Made by a program: the position numbers and the translations under genes. A stretch of 64,000 bases of DNA from Streptomyces sp. MMBL 11-1 (GTDB lineage Bacteria; Actinomycetota; Actinomycetes; Streptomycetales; Streptomycetaceae). Shown here piece after piece: positions 17,283-24,399 of this stretch. The stretch covers positions 310,001 to 374,000 of the forward strand of contig NZ_CP117709.1 in NCBI RefSeq assembly GCF_028622875.1, read 5' to 3'. The number at the start of each line of letters is the position of its first letter. The stretch's first letter is position 1. The notes below the pieces were generated by a model that saw nothing but the letters and a program-made list of their open reading frames with translations, did no database searches and had not been told where the DNA came from.

Positions 17283-17318
17283 ACGCCGTCCGGCCGGACC
17301 TCACCGGCCGGACGGCGT
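17283..17318. terminator. Perfect 15-bp stem-loop between convergent genes
   Basis: ACGCCGTCCGGCCGG (17283-17297) and CCGGCCGGACGGCGT (17304-17318) pair perfectly around a 6-base loop. It lies 53 bases past the ABC gene stop and abuts the stop of the convergent gene, so it can serve both. A partial second copy of the sequence lies about 40 bases upstream. It lacks a T-run, which is common for Streptomyces terminators. Confidence 0.75.
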
Positions 17319-17587
17319 CAGCGCATGCCGACCCGGGCGAGGGACGCCCGCTCGGCGGTCCGCAGCCGTCGCAGGGCGTGGCCTCCGCACCGGCGCCACT
17401 CCTTGGGCGACACCCGCGGCCGGTGCCCGCCGTTGGTGACGAGCGCGTTCACCGACGTCATCGGGTCCGCCGCCATGGTCTTGGCCAGCAGCACGCCGAC
17501 CACCAGCGGGAGCAGCGTGACGGCCAGGGCGGAGCCGGCGGTGGTGACGTGCTGGACGCAAAGGCGGCGCGGCGCTTCGGAGGTCAT
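17318..17587 (-). CDS. Small membrane protein of unknown function
   Basis: This 89-residue frame has one strong hydrophobic segment (SALAVTLLPLVVGVLLAKTM, residues about 18-37) and a basic C-terminal half rich in Arg. It is transcribed away from the methyltransferase gene and ends in the terminator stem. No family was recognised and the start (ATG 17587) has no strong ribosome site. Good codon bias and the membrane segment support it being real. Confidence 0.5.
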   Translation of the reverse strand: MTSEAPRRLCVQHVTTAGSALAVTLLPLVVGVLLAKTMAADPMTSVNALVTNGGHRPRVSPKEWRRCGGHALRRLRTAERASLARVGMR

Positions 17588-17739
17588 GCGGTCATCGAAC
17601 AGCGGCCCGGACGCCCGGACATCGGGGAACGTACTCAGGGGCGCGGGACGGGCATACTCAGCCGCCCGCGGGGGGACGCTCACAGCGGCCGGGTACACGG
17701 ATCCCGGCCGGGCCGCCGGACCACGGAGGGAGCGCCTCG

Positions 17740-18435
17740 ATGGGTGACAGCCAGGGACCCGGCGACAGCGGGGAGCCCCGTGACAGCCAGGAGCTTCCGG
17801 GCGCGGACGCCGGCGGCGGGAGTCCGGCCGCGGCGGTGTTCGACGCGCTGGGAGCGGAGTACGAACGGGCCTTCGCCGCTTCGGCCGCCCACCGCGAGTC
17901 GCTGGAGAGGCTGCTGGCGGACCTGGCCCCGGGGAGCCGGGTCCTGGACGTGGGCAGCGGGACGGGCCGGCCCACGGCACGAACCCTGGCGGACGCGGGG
18001 CACCGGGTGCTGGGCGTCGACGTGTCGCCGGTGATGACGGCGCTCGCTGCCCGGCAGGTGCCGGAGGCGGAGTTCCGGTGTGCGGACGTCCGTGATCTCC
18101 CCCTGCCGGAGGGCGCGTTCGACGCGGTCTGCGTGTACTTCTCGCTGCTGCAGATGGAGCGCGAGGAGCAGCGCGAGCTGCTGGAGCGGCTCGCGCGGTC
18201 GCTGCGGCCGGGCGGACTGCTGGTCGCCGCGACGGTGCCGGTGGACGCCGCGGGCGTCGACGCGGTGTTCATGGGGCAGCCGGTCCGGGTCTCCAGCTTC
18301 GGCGCCGAGGAGTTCGCCGCCCTGTTCGCTCGGGCGGGGGTCACCGTGGAGTGGGAGCACAGCGCGCTGTTCATCCCGGACCACCCGGCCGGCGCACCCG
18401 AGCCGCAGCTTTTCCTGCACGGCCGCCGCAGCTGA
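17740..18435 (+). CDS. Class I SAM-dependent methyltransferase
   Basis: This 231-residue protein has a disordered Gly/Ser/Asp-rich N-terminus (about 32 residues) and a methyltransferase fold. Motif I is VLDVGSGTGRPT (residues about 68-79), the acidic residue of motif II is in LGVDVSPVM, motif IV is FDAVCVYFSLLQM and a post-motif is LRPGGLLVAATVP. The substrate is unknown. It stands as a single gene with divergent and unrelated neighbours. Confidence 0.85.
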   Translation: MGDSQGPGDSGEPRDSQELPGADAGGGSPAAAVFDALGAEYERAFAASAAHRESLERLLADLAPGSRVLDVGSGTGRPTARTLADAGHRVLGVDVSPVMTALAARQVPEAEFRCADVRDLPLPEGAFDAVCVYFSLLQMEREEQRELLERLARSLRPGGLLVAATVPVDAAGVDAVFMGQPVRVSSFGAEEFAALFARAGVTVEWEHSALFIPDHPAGAPEPQLFLHGRRS

Positions 18436-18749
18436 CGGCGCGGCCTTTCCACGCGACCCTCCCCACCCATTGGCTATCACAAAGAACAAGCCGAATGAAT
18501 GACATGGGTGGCGCATTTGTGTTCCTTCACGAGAAGGTAATGCGATAGCAAAGTTCTTGTCTATATGCTCAGCTCCAGTCGCATCCGCGAGGAGCGATCG
18601 AATGGGCTTCCCGGCGCCTGCCTTCCGGCATACGGCGAGGTGAGGCACCTTCACCATTCCGAACATTCATCCGGTTTCACACAGCACATTCGTCAATATG
18701 ACCCGACCACACCGCTCCCGGCACCGCCGGATGCAGGAGGCAGGCCACC
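18436..18749. promoter_or_regulatory. AT-richer upstream region of carbonic anhydrase/SulP module 1
   Basis: No gene is seen here. About 18465-18590 is clearly AT-richer than its surroundings and contains GCTATC (from 18473) and GATAGC (from 18543) flanking related CAAAGAAC and CAAAGTTC segments, suggesting a regulated promoter. A second AT-rich patch at 18655-18705 lies closer to the start. I could not assign a specific sigma factor. Confidence 0.4.
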
Positions 18750-19346
18750 ATGCAGTCCCTCGTAGAACACGCCCGGACATTCACCGAGCACGTCGCCGCG
18801 AACGCAAAGCAATTCGAACATCTCGCGGACGGCCAGACCCCCGAAGCACTCTTCGTCACGTGCTCGGATTCACGTGTCGTCCCCTCACTGATCACCGGCG
18901 CCCGCCCGGGTCAGCTCTTCGAACTCCGCACCGCGGGCAACATCGTTCCGTCCTATCCGGCGGAGGACCGCCCCACGGGCGAGGCCGCGACCATCGAGTA
19001 CGCGCTGCGCGCGCTCCAGGTGCGCGACATCATCGTGTGCGGGCACTCCCACTGCGGCGCCGTGGGCGCCGTGTTCCGCGGTGACGACCTCTCCGCCATG
19101 CCCGCCGTACGTCACTGGCTGGAGCACTCCACGGACGGCCGGGACCCGGCGGCGGACCCCGGCGACCTCCCCCTGGCGATCCAGGCCCACGCCCTCGCCC
19201 AGCTCAACACCCTGCGGGGCTACCCCGCGGTGCGCGAGCGGCTCGCCGAGGGAACCCTCGGCCTGCACGCCTGGTACTACGAAGTGCACACCGGCTCCGT
19301 CAGCGTTCACCGACCGGAACGCGGGACCGAGTTCGCCCGCCTTTGA
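18750..19346 (+). CDS. Beta-class carbonic anhydrase (module 1)
   Basis: This 198-residue enzyme interconverts CO2 and bicarbonate. The zinc-ligand motifs CSDSR (residues about 38-42) and HSHCGA (about 94-99) of plant-type beta carbonic anhydrases are intact, as are ELRTAGN and the C-terminal LGLHAWYYEVHTG. A GGAGG site precedes the ATG. The SulP gene starts 75 bases downstream, so the pair forms an operon. The pairing suggests the enzyme sets the bicarbonate pool for, or consumes it from, the transporter. It is clearly paralogous to the protein at 34570-35172. Confidence 0.95.
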   Translation: MQSLVEHARTFTEHVAANAKQFEHLADGQTPEALFVTCSDSRVVPSLITGARPGQLFELRTAGNIVPSYPAEDRPTGEAATIEYALRALQVRDIIVCGHSHCGAVGAVFRGDDLSAMPAVRHWLEHSTDGRDPAADPGDLPLAIQAHALAQLNTLRGYPAVRERLAEGTLGLHAWYYEVHTGSVSVHRPERGTEFARL

Positions 19347-19421
19347 CGGTTTTCCCTCCCCCCACGCTCGCGCGCCCGGCCCCCGGGCCGGGCGCGACCG
19401 TACCCACAAGGGAAACCCACC

Positions 19422-20891
19422 GTGATTTCCGCGAAGGAACTCAAGAACCCCCACGTCGTACGGCGTGACCTGCTGGCGTCACTCGTCGTCTTCCTGGTCG
19501 CGCTGCCGATGTGCGTCGGCGTCGCCGTCGCCTCCGGAGTACCGGCGGAGCTGGGGCTGGTCACCGGCATCGTCGGCGGGCTGGTCGTCGGCTTCCTGCC
19601 GGGCAGCAGACTCCAGGTCAGCGGTCCGACCGCAGGCCTCACCGTGCTCGTCTACGAGGCGATCACGGAATTCGGCCTCAGCACGCTCGGCCCGATCGTG
19701 CTGGCCGCCGGACTGCTCCAGGTGGTGCTCGGTCTGGCGCGCTTCGGCCGCTGGTTCCGCGCCATCTCCGTCTCCGTGGTGCAGGGCATGCTCGGCGGCA
19801 TCGGCCTGATCATCGTCTTCGGCCAGGTGTACGCCATGGCCGACACCGAACAGCCGGGCAGCAATCTCGCCACGCTGGCCGGACTGCCAGGTCTCGCCGT
19901 TGAGATCGTCACGAACCACGAGGCCCTGACCGCCTTCGGCCTCGGCGCCGGAACGGTCGCCGTGCTACTGCTGTGGCCGAAGCTCCCGGCCGCCGTACGC
20001 CGCGTCCCGGCGCCCCTCGTCGCGGTCGTCCTGGCCACCGCCATCGCCTCCCTGGCCGGGCTGCGGCCGGCGGTGGCCGATGTGAACGGGCTGCTGCAGG
20101 CCATCGCCCCGCCCGGCGGGGCGGAGTTCGCGCGGCTCGCCGATGTGACGATCATCGGCACCGTCCTGGCCATCGCACTCATCGCCTCGGCCGAGAGCCT
20201 GTTCAGCGCGGCGGCCGTCGACCGGATGCAGGACGGCCCACGCACCCACTACGACAAGGAGCTGGTGGCCCAAGGCGTCGGCAACACCCTCTGCGGGGCG
20301 CTCGGCGCGCTCCCGATGGCAGCGGTCATCGTCCGCAGCACTACCAACGTCCAGGCCGGGGCGACCACCGCGCTCTCCCGGATCGCCCACGGCCTGTGGC
20401 TGCTGCTCCTGGCCGCGCTGCTGCCCGCCGTCGTCGGAATCATCCCGCTGGCCGCGCTGGCCGGAATCCTCGTCCACGCCGGGTGCAAGCTGGTGCCCGC
20501 CAGGGAGTTCGGTCCGCTGTGGCGCGAACACCGCGGGGAGGCCCTGCTGCTGGCGGTCACCGCGATCGCCATCGTGGTGACCAACCTGTTCGAGGGGGTC
20601 GTGTTCGGCCTGCTGCTGGCGGTGGTCAAGTCGGCCTGGGAGACCTCGCACGTCCAGCTCACCACCCGCCGGCTCACCGGCGGCCGGGTCGTGGTGACCC
20701 TCACCGGGAACGCCACCTTCCTGCGGCTGCCCCGCATCCTGGAGCAGTTGGAGAAGCTCCCGCAGAACCAGCCCATAGAGCTGGACCTGACCGGTCTGCG
20801 CCACCTCGACCACGCCTGCCGGGTCGCCCTGGAGAACTGGGCGCGCCGGCACAACAACGCGGAGATCGAGCCGGTGACGATCCGCCGGTAG
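19422..20891 (+). CDS. SulP-family anion transporter (module 1)
   Basis: This 489-residue protein has about 11-12 membrane segments, the SulP hallmark (ASGVPAELGLVTGIVGG followed by LQVSGPTAGLTVLVYEA), and a C-terminal STAS-like domain (VVVTLTGNATFLRLPRILEQ onward). SulP proteins carry sulfate or bicarbonate. Next to a carbonic anhydrase, BicA-like bicarbonate transport is the likeliest role. GTG at 19422 follows AAGGGAAA. Its closest visible relative is the SulP at 32953-34488, and both share the carbonic-anhydrase neighbour. A strong terminator follows. Confidence 0.93.
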   Translation: MISAKELKNPHVVRRDLLASLVVFLVALPMCVGVAVASGVPAELGLVTGIVGGLVVGFLPGSRLQVSGPTAGLTVLVYEAITEFGLSTLGPIVLAAGLLQVVLGLARFGRWFRAISVSVVQGMLGGIGLIIVFGQVYAMADTEQPGSNLATLAGLPGLAVEIVTNHEALTAFGLGAGTVAVLLLWPKLPAAVRRVPAPLVAVVLATAIASLAGLRPAVADVNGLLQAIAPPGGAEFARLADVTIIGTVLAIALIASAESLFSAAAVDRMQDGPRTHYDKELVAQGVGNTLCGALGALPMAAVIVRSTTNVQAGATTALSRIAHGLWLLLLAALLPAVVGIIPLAALAGILVHAGCKLVPAREFGPLWREHRGEALLLAVTAIAIVVTNLFEGVVFGLLLAVVKSAWETSHVQLTTRRLTGGRVVVTLTGNATFLRLPRILEQLEKLPQNQPIELDLTGLRHLDHACRVALENWARRHNNAEIEPVTIRR

Positions 20892-20938
20892 CCCGGGGGG
20901 GCGGGGTCCGGGCAGCCGTACGGCCCCGCCGCCCCACG

Positions 20939-20975
20939 ACTTCGCGGCGGCCCCGGACGGGGGCCGCCGCGAAGT
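20939..20975. terminator. Bidirectional rho-independent-type terminator
   Basis: The 16-base arms at 20939-20954 (ACTTCGCGGCGGCCCC) and 20960-20975 pair perfectly around a 5-base loop, and a TTTT tract follows on the plus strand. It separates the SulP gene from the convergent DUF2267 gene. Confidence 0.85.
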
Positions 20976-20982
20976 TTTGGGA

Positions 20983-21411
20983 TCAGGCGGCCTGGGCGAG
21001 GAGTTCGGCGCGGCCGAAGAGGAGCGCGTAGCCGGGCGGCAGGCTGCTGACGACCCGGGTGACGAGATCATCGCCCAGCAGAACGGCGATCTGGCTCAGG
21101 ACGACGCCGGCGTCCCACCGGGCGGTCGCCGGGGTGCCGCCGGTGTGCTCGGCGAGGTCACGGACGAAGGCCGCACCGGAGAGCTGCTTCACAGCGGGCA
21201 CTTCGGAGGTGAACACCAGGGCGGCCTCCCTGGGCAGCGCCGCGGCGAGCGCGACGCGCTCGTCGCCGGTGACCTGCCGACCGAGGGCGCCCAGCACGGC
21301 GCGGAGGCTCGCCTCGGCCCGTTCGCGCGTCGGGTACGCGCCCTCGTAACGGATCTTCTCCAGCAGCCGGTCGACCGTCGGTGCGGCGGCGCTGGAAGGC
21401 TCATGGATCAT
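20983..21411 (-). CDS. DUF2267 protein (second of a tandem pair)
   Basis: This 142-residue all-helical protein belongs to DUF2267 (VDRLLEKIRYEGAYPTRERA, RAVLGALGRQVTGDERVALA). It has a C-terminal PPGYALLFG segment shared with its neighbour (PPGYDVLFG). Function is unknown; such genes often sit near stress and heat-shock genes, as here with hsp18. ATG at 21411 is preferred. The longer frame from GTG 21540, which overlaps the upstream stop, runs through a 17-bp tandem duplication (21432-21465) that would have changed its frame. Confidence 0.8.
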   Translation of the reverse strand: MIHEPSSAAAPTVDRLLEKIRYEGAYPTRERAEASLRAVLGALGRQVTGDERVALAAALPREAALVFTSEVPAVKQLSGAAFVRDLAEHTGGTPATARWDAGVVLSQIAVLLGDDLVTRVVSSLPPGYALLFGRAELLAQAA

Positions 21412-21431
21412 CGTGGCGGCAGCCTTTCTCG

Positions 21432-21465
21432 TCAGTGCTGTTCGCATCTCAGTGCTGTTCGCATC
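21432..21465. repeat. 17-bp tandem duplication
   Basis: TCAGTGCTGTTCGCATC occurs twice head to tail between the two DUF2267 genes. A duplication not divisible by three argues that this segment is untranslated leader rather than coding. Confidence 0.85.
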
Positions 21466-21536
21466 GGGGCGCTGCCCACTCCGGCCGCTCACCGTCACGG
21501 CGGCGCGGAAGGGGCGGGCAGCGGGGTGGATCACGC

Positions 21537-21935
21537 TCACGCGTTCTTCGGATGCCCGCCGAAGAGCACGTCATACCCGGGCGGCAGTTGAAGCAGGATG
21601 CGCCGGGTGAGTTCCTCGCCCGCCGCCTCCGCGGCGACGCTCAGAACAGCGCCGACGTCCCAGCGGGCGGTCTGTTCGCCGGCTCCCTCGATCCAGGCCG
21701 CGGTGGCACGCACGAAGCGCTCCGGCGAGAGCGGTTCGGCAGCCTGAAGCGGGTTGAGCAGAATCAGGGCCATCGTCTCCGGCAGCCGGGCGGCCAGTTC
21801 GGCCCGTTCTCCGCCGACCAGATGAGCGCCGAGGAGGGCCAGGACGACGCGCGCGGCGCGTTCGGCCTCCGTCCGCGTCCCGTACTCGCCGCGCTCCCGG
21901 ATCCGGTCCAGGAACGCCTCCCATCGCAGGGTCAC
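21537..21935 (-). CDS. DUF2267 protein (first of a tandem pair)
   Basis: This 132-residue DUF2267 protein (FLDRIRERGEYGTRTEAERA, LAARLPETMALILLNPL, LQLPPGYDVLFGGHP) is paralogous to the gene directly downstream. The pair probably arose by tandem duplication and is co-transcribed. The start is GTG at 21935. It follows hsp18 on the same strand with a 97-base gap, so it may belong to the same stress-linked group. Confidence 0.85.
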   Translation of the reverse strand: MTLRWEAFLDRIRERGEYGTRTEAERAARVVLALLGAHLVGGERAELAARLPETMALILLNPLQAAEPLSPERFVRATAAWIEGAGEQTARWDVGAVLSVAAEAAGEELTRRILLQLPPGYDVLFGGHPKNA

Positions 21936-22032
21936 CTCAGCTACCCCCTCGGGTCGTGCCGGGCGGGGCCGGGAGCGGGGAAAGGAAGGGGAATCCGTCC
22001 CGGCCCTCGCCGCTGTCGTGGGCCGACCGGGG

Positions 22033-22464
22033 TCAGCCCTTGATCTGCTTGCGCCGGGACTCCCCGCCGATGGCGATCTTGCGGGGCTTGGCGCGTTCGG
22101 CGATCGGGATGCGCAGCGTCAGCACCCCTGCCTCGTAATCGGCGTCGATCTGTTCGGTGTCGAGCGCGTCGGCGAGCACAATCTGCCGGGAGAAGACGCC
22201 CAGCGGGCGCTCGGAGAGCTCCATCTGCACATGGTCGGCGTTGGCGGCGGGGCGGCGCTCGGCCTTGACGGTCAGCATGTTCCGCTCGACGTCGATGTCG
22301 ATCGCGTCCGGCGGGACGCCGGGGAGATCGAACGCCACCACGTACTCGTCGCCGTCGCGGTACGCGTCCATCGGCATCGCCGAGGGCCGCGACCAGGTGC
22401 CGGGGCGCAGGAGCTGCTCGGTGATCCGGTCGAGTTCACGGAAGGGGTCGGTACGCATCAGCAT
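22033..22464 (-). CDS. hsp18: Small heat-shock protein Hsp18 (alpha-crystallin family)
   Basis: This 143-residue Hsp20/alpha-crystallin chaperone holds unfolding proteins during heat stress. The N-terminus ([19 protein letters not shown]) and core ([20 protein letters not shown]) match actinobacterial Hsp18, and the C-terminal strand [14 protein letters not shown] contains the conserved GVLTLRIP motif. GGAGG lies before ATG 22464. Its promoter region carries an exact RheA operator and the divergent gene is a RheA homologue, reproducing the known S. albus hsp18/rheA arrangement. Expression should therefore be derepressed on heating. Confidence 0.96.
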   Translation of the reverse strand: MLMRTDPFRELDRITEQLLRPGTWSRPSAMPMDAYRDGDEYVVAFDLPGVPPDAIDIDVERNMLTVKAERRPAANADHVQMELSERPLGVFSRQIVLADALDTEQIDADYEAGVLTLRIPIAERAKPRKIAIGGESRRKQIKG

Positions 22465-22529
22465 GACGGAAACACCTCCAGTCGATCGGGCGGACGGGCC
22501 CGTGCTTTTCACCTGAGACCGTTGTAGCA

Positions 22530-22548
22530 TGTCATCCATTCGATGACA
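22530..22548. promoter_or_regulatory. RheA operator
   Basis: TGTCATC-CATTC-GATGACA is an exact match to the published RheA operator TGTCATC-N5-GATGACA. It lies 66 bases upstream of hsp18 and 55 bases upstream of rheA, so one site can control both divergent genes. Confidence 0.92.
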
Positions 22549-22602
22549 ACTGGCCGTGTCGCCGAAAGGATGACCAATCTCCGAGAGAGCGAGGGAGCTC
22601 CC

Positions 22603-23286
22603 GTGTCCCCACGAGACAGGCCCGAGCCGTTCCCGCACCCCGCCCCGGACGCCGTGTCCCTCCTCGCGGCGGCAGCGGCCCTCAAGGACATCGACGAGGC
22701 GCTCCGCGGCGCCCACGCCGGCACCGCGGACACCGACTCCGGCCCCGCACCGACTACCGATCGGGCCCAGGCCCTGGCCTCGCTCCAGCTGTTGCGCGAG
22801 GTGCGGGAGCGGCTCGCGGGCTGGGAGACGGGGCTGATCGAGACGGCCCGCGCGGCCGGCGCGAGCTGGGCCGACCTGGCAGACCCGCTGGGCGTGGCCA
22901 GCCGTCAGGCGGCCGAGCGACGTTACCTGCGCCTGCGCCCCGGCACGGAGGGCAGCACCGGGGAGCAACGGGTCCGGGCGACCCGGGACCGCCGCGCCGG
23001 CGACCGCTCGATCACGGCTTGGGCACGGCAGAACGCGGCCGACCTCCGGTCCCTCGCCGGCCAGATCACCGCGCTGGCCGACCTCCCCGCCTCGGCCGAC
23101 CCTTCCCTGGACCGGCTGCGACAGGCTCTCGGCGCGGACGACGCCGCCGCCCTGGTCGGCCCGCTGACCGCGCTCGGCCCCCATCTCACGCCGGAGCACC
23201 GGAAGTTGGCGGACCGGGTGGGTTCACTCGCCCGGCACACCAGCCGGCTGCGCGAGGACACGGCCGTCAAACGACGGAGCGAATGA
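22603..23286 (+). CDS. rheA: RheA-like repressor of hsp18 (thermosensor)
   Basis: The 227-residue product matches the position, orientation and general size of RheA, the autoregulated Streptomyces repressor whose DNA binding is lost reversibly on heating. A likely DNA-binding segment is [20 protein letters not shown], an Asp-Leu-containing helix-turn-helix followed by RRYLRLRP. The C-terminal part is helical. GTG at 22603 follows GGGAG; ATGs at 22543 and 22570 are in frame, but the first lies inside the operator. The assignment rests mainly on context plus operator. Confidence 0.82.
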   Translation: MSPRDRPEPFPHPAPDAVSLLAAAAALKDIDEALRGAHAGTADTDSGPAPTTDRAQALASLQLLREVRERLAGWETGLIETARAAGASWADLADPLGVASRQAAERRYLRLRPGTEGSTGEQRVRATRDRRAGDRSITAWARQNAADLRSLAGQITALADLPASADPSLDRLRQALGADDAAALVGPLTALGPHLTPEHRKLADRVGSLARHTSRLREDTAVKRRSE

Positions 23287-23290
23287 ACGA

Positions 23291-23329
23291 CACCCCTGCG
23301 GGTCCTGGCCTCCCGGACCCACAGGGGTG
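23291..23329. terminator. Stem-loop terminator between rheA and convergent methyltransferase
   Basis: CACCCCTGCGGGTCC (23291-23305) pairs with GGACCCACAGGGGTG (23315-23329) with a single G-U position and a 9-base loop. It lies 5 bases after the rheA stop and 30 bases from the opposing stop. Confidence 0.8.
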
Positions 23330-23358
23330 CATGTGCGGCTCCCCGCCCCGCCGTACGG

Positions 23359-24144
23359 CTACGGCTTGCGGGCGACGAGCCCCCACTGGTCGACCGGCAC
23401 CGCGTCGTCCTCCTCGGGCCTCCAGCGGTCGATCGAGACGAATCCCGGCTCGACCAGCTCCAGGCCCTTGGCGCAGTCGGTGATCTCCTCCGGCTTCCGG
23501 ACGAGGTAGGGCGGGTTGTCCCCCGACGCGTACGCCTCCTGGGCGGCCAGCGTCTGAGGCGTCGTCACCGTGTCGCAGAGCACCAGGTAGCTCCCCGACG
23601 GCATCCGGGACAGGTACCGCTGGACGACCTCGACGCCCTCGGCCGGAACGAGGTGCCCCAGGGTCGAGAGCAGGAGAACGGCGACGGGTTCGGACAGGTC
23701 GAGCGTCTTGGCCGCCTCGTCCACGACCGCGTCCACATCGGACAGATCGGCGTCCACGTAGGCCGTGCGGCCCTCCGGAGCGCTGGTCAGGAGCGCCTCG
23801 GCGTGGGCCAGGACGATCGGGTCGTTGTCCACGTAGACGATCCGCGACTCGGGCGCGATGCTCTGCGCCACCTCGTGCGTGCTGTTCGCCACCGGAAGCC
23901 CGGTCCCGACGTCCAGGAACTGGCGCACCCCGGCCGAGGCCAGGTGGTGGATCGCGCGGATCTGGAAGGCGCGCGAGGCACGGGCGATGTCGACCATCTG
24001 CGGGTAGGCCGCGCTCACCACGTCGGCCAGCTCCCGGTCCACCGGGTAGTGGTCCTTGCCGCCCAGCCATGCGTTCCAGACGCGCGCGGAGTGGGGAATG
24101 TCGGACCGGATCCGGCGGCGGAAATCGTCGTTGTCGACGCTCAT
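23359..24144 (-). CDS. SAM-dependent methyltransferase, DUF574/Methyltransf_19 family
   Basis: This 261-residue protein has the diagnostic start of the actinobacterial DUF574 family (IPHSARVWNAWLGGKDHYPVD) and a SAM-binding motif QFLDVGTGLPVANSTHEVA. VYVDNDPIVLAHAEALL and LLSTLGHLV follow. The family is greatly expanded in Streptomyces and its substrates are unknown. It is a single gene, divergent from the ceramidase gene with 255 bases between them. Confidence 0.9.
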   Translation of the reverse strand: MSVDNDDFRRRIRSDIPHSARVWNAWLGGKDHYPVDRELADVVSAAYPQMVDIARASRAFQIRAIHHLASAGVRQFLDVGTGLPVANSTHEVAQSIAPESRIVYVDNDPIVLAHAEALLTSAPEGRTAYVDADLSDVDAVVDEAAKTLDLSEPVAVLLLSTLGHLVPAEGVEVVQRYLSRMPSGSYLVLCDTVTTPQTLAAQEAYASGDNPPYLVRKPEEITDCAKGLELVEPGFVSIDRWRPEEDDAVPVDQWGLVARKP

Positions 24145-24399
24145 GTCTCTCCTCTACTCACTGTCCGTACAAGGCCGTTGACCGCATTCCCGCTGGCCGG
24201 GGCCCTGGAGGTGACCGTACCCCGCCGCCCGGCGGCACGCAGCGGGGGTGGGTCACCGACGCACCGCTTTACTGGCCGGTAGCCGTCTATGCGACGCAGG
24301 TCACACTCCTCTACGGTCGGGGCACTGCCCGGGCCCCTCCACCTCGGCGAGCCGCCGACCCGGCCCGGGCAACCCCTGTCTCCCGCCCCAGGAGGTCCC

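Noticed and set aside
22543..22602. ATG starts at 22543 or 22570 for rheA
   Set aside because: The first lies inside the RheA operator and neither has a properly spaced ribosome site; GTG 22603 has GGGAG upstream.
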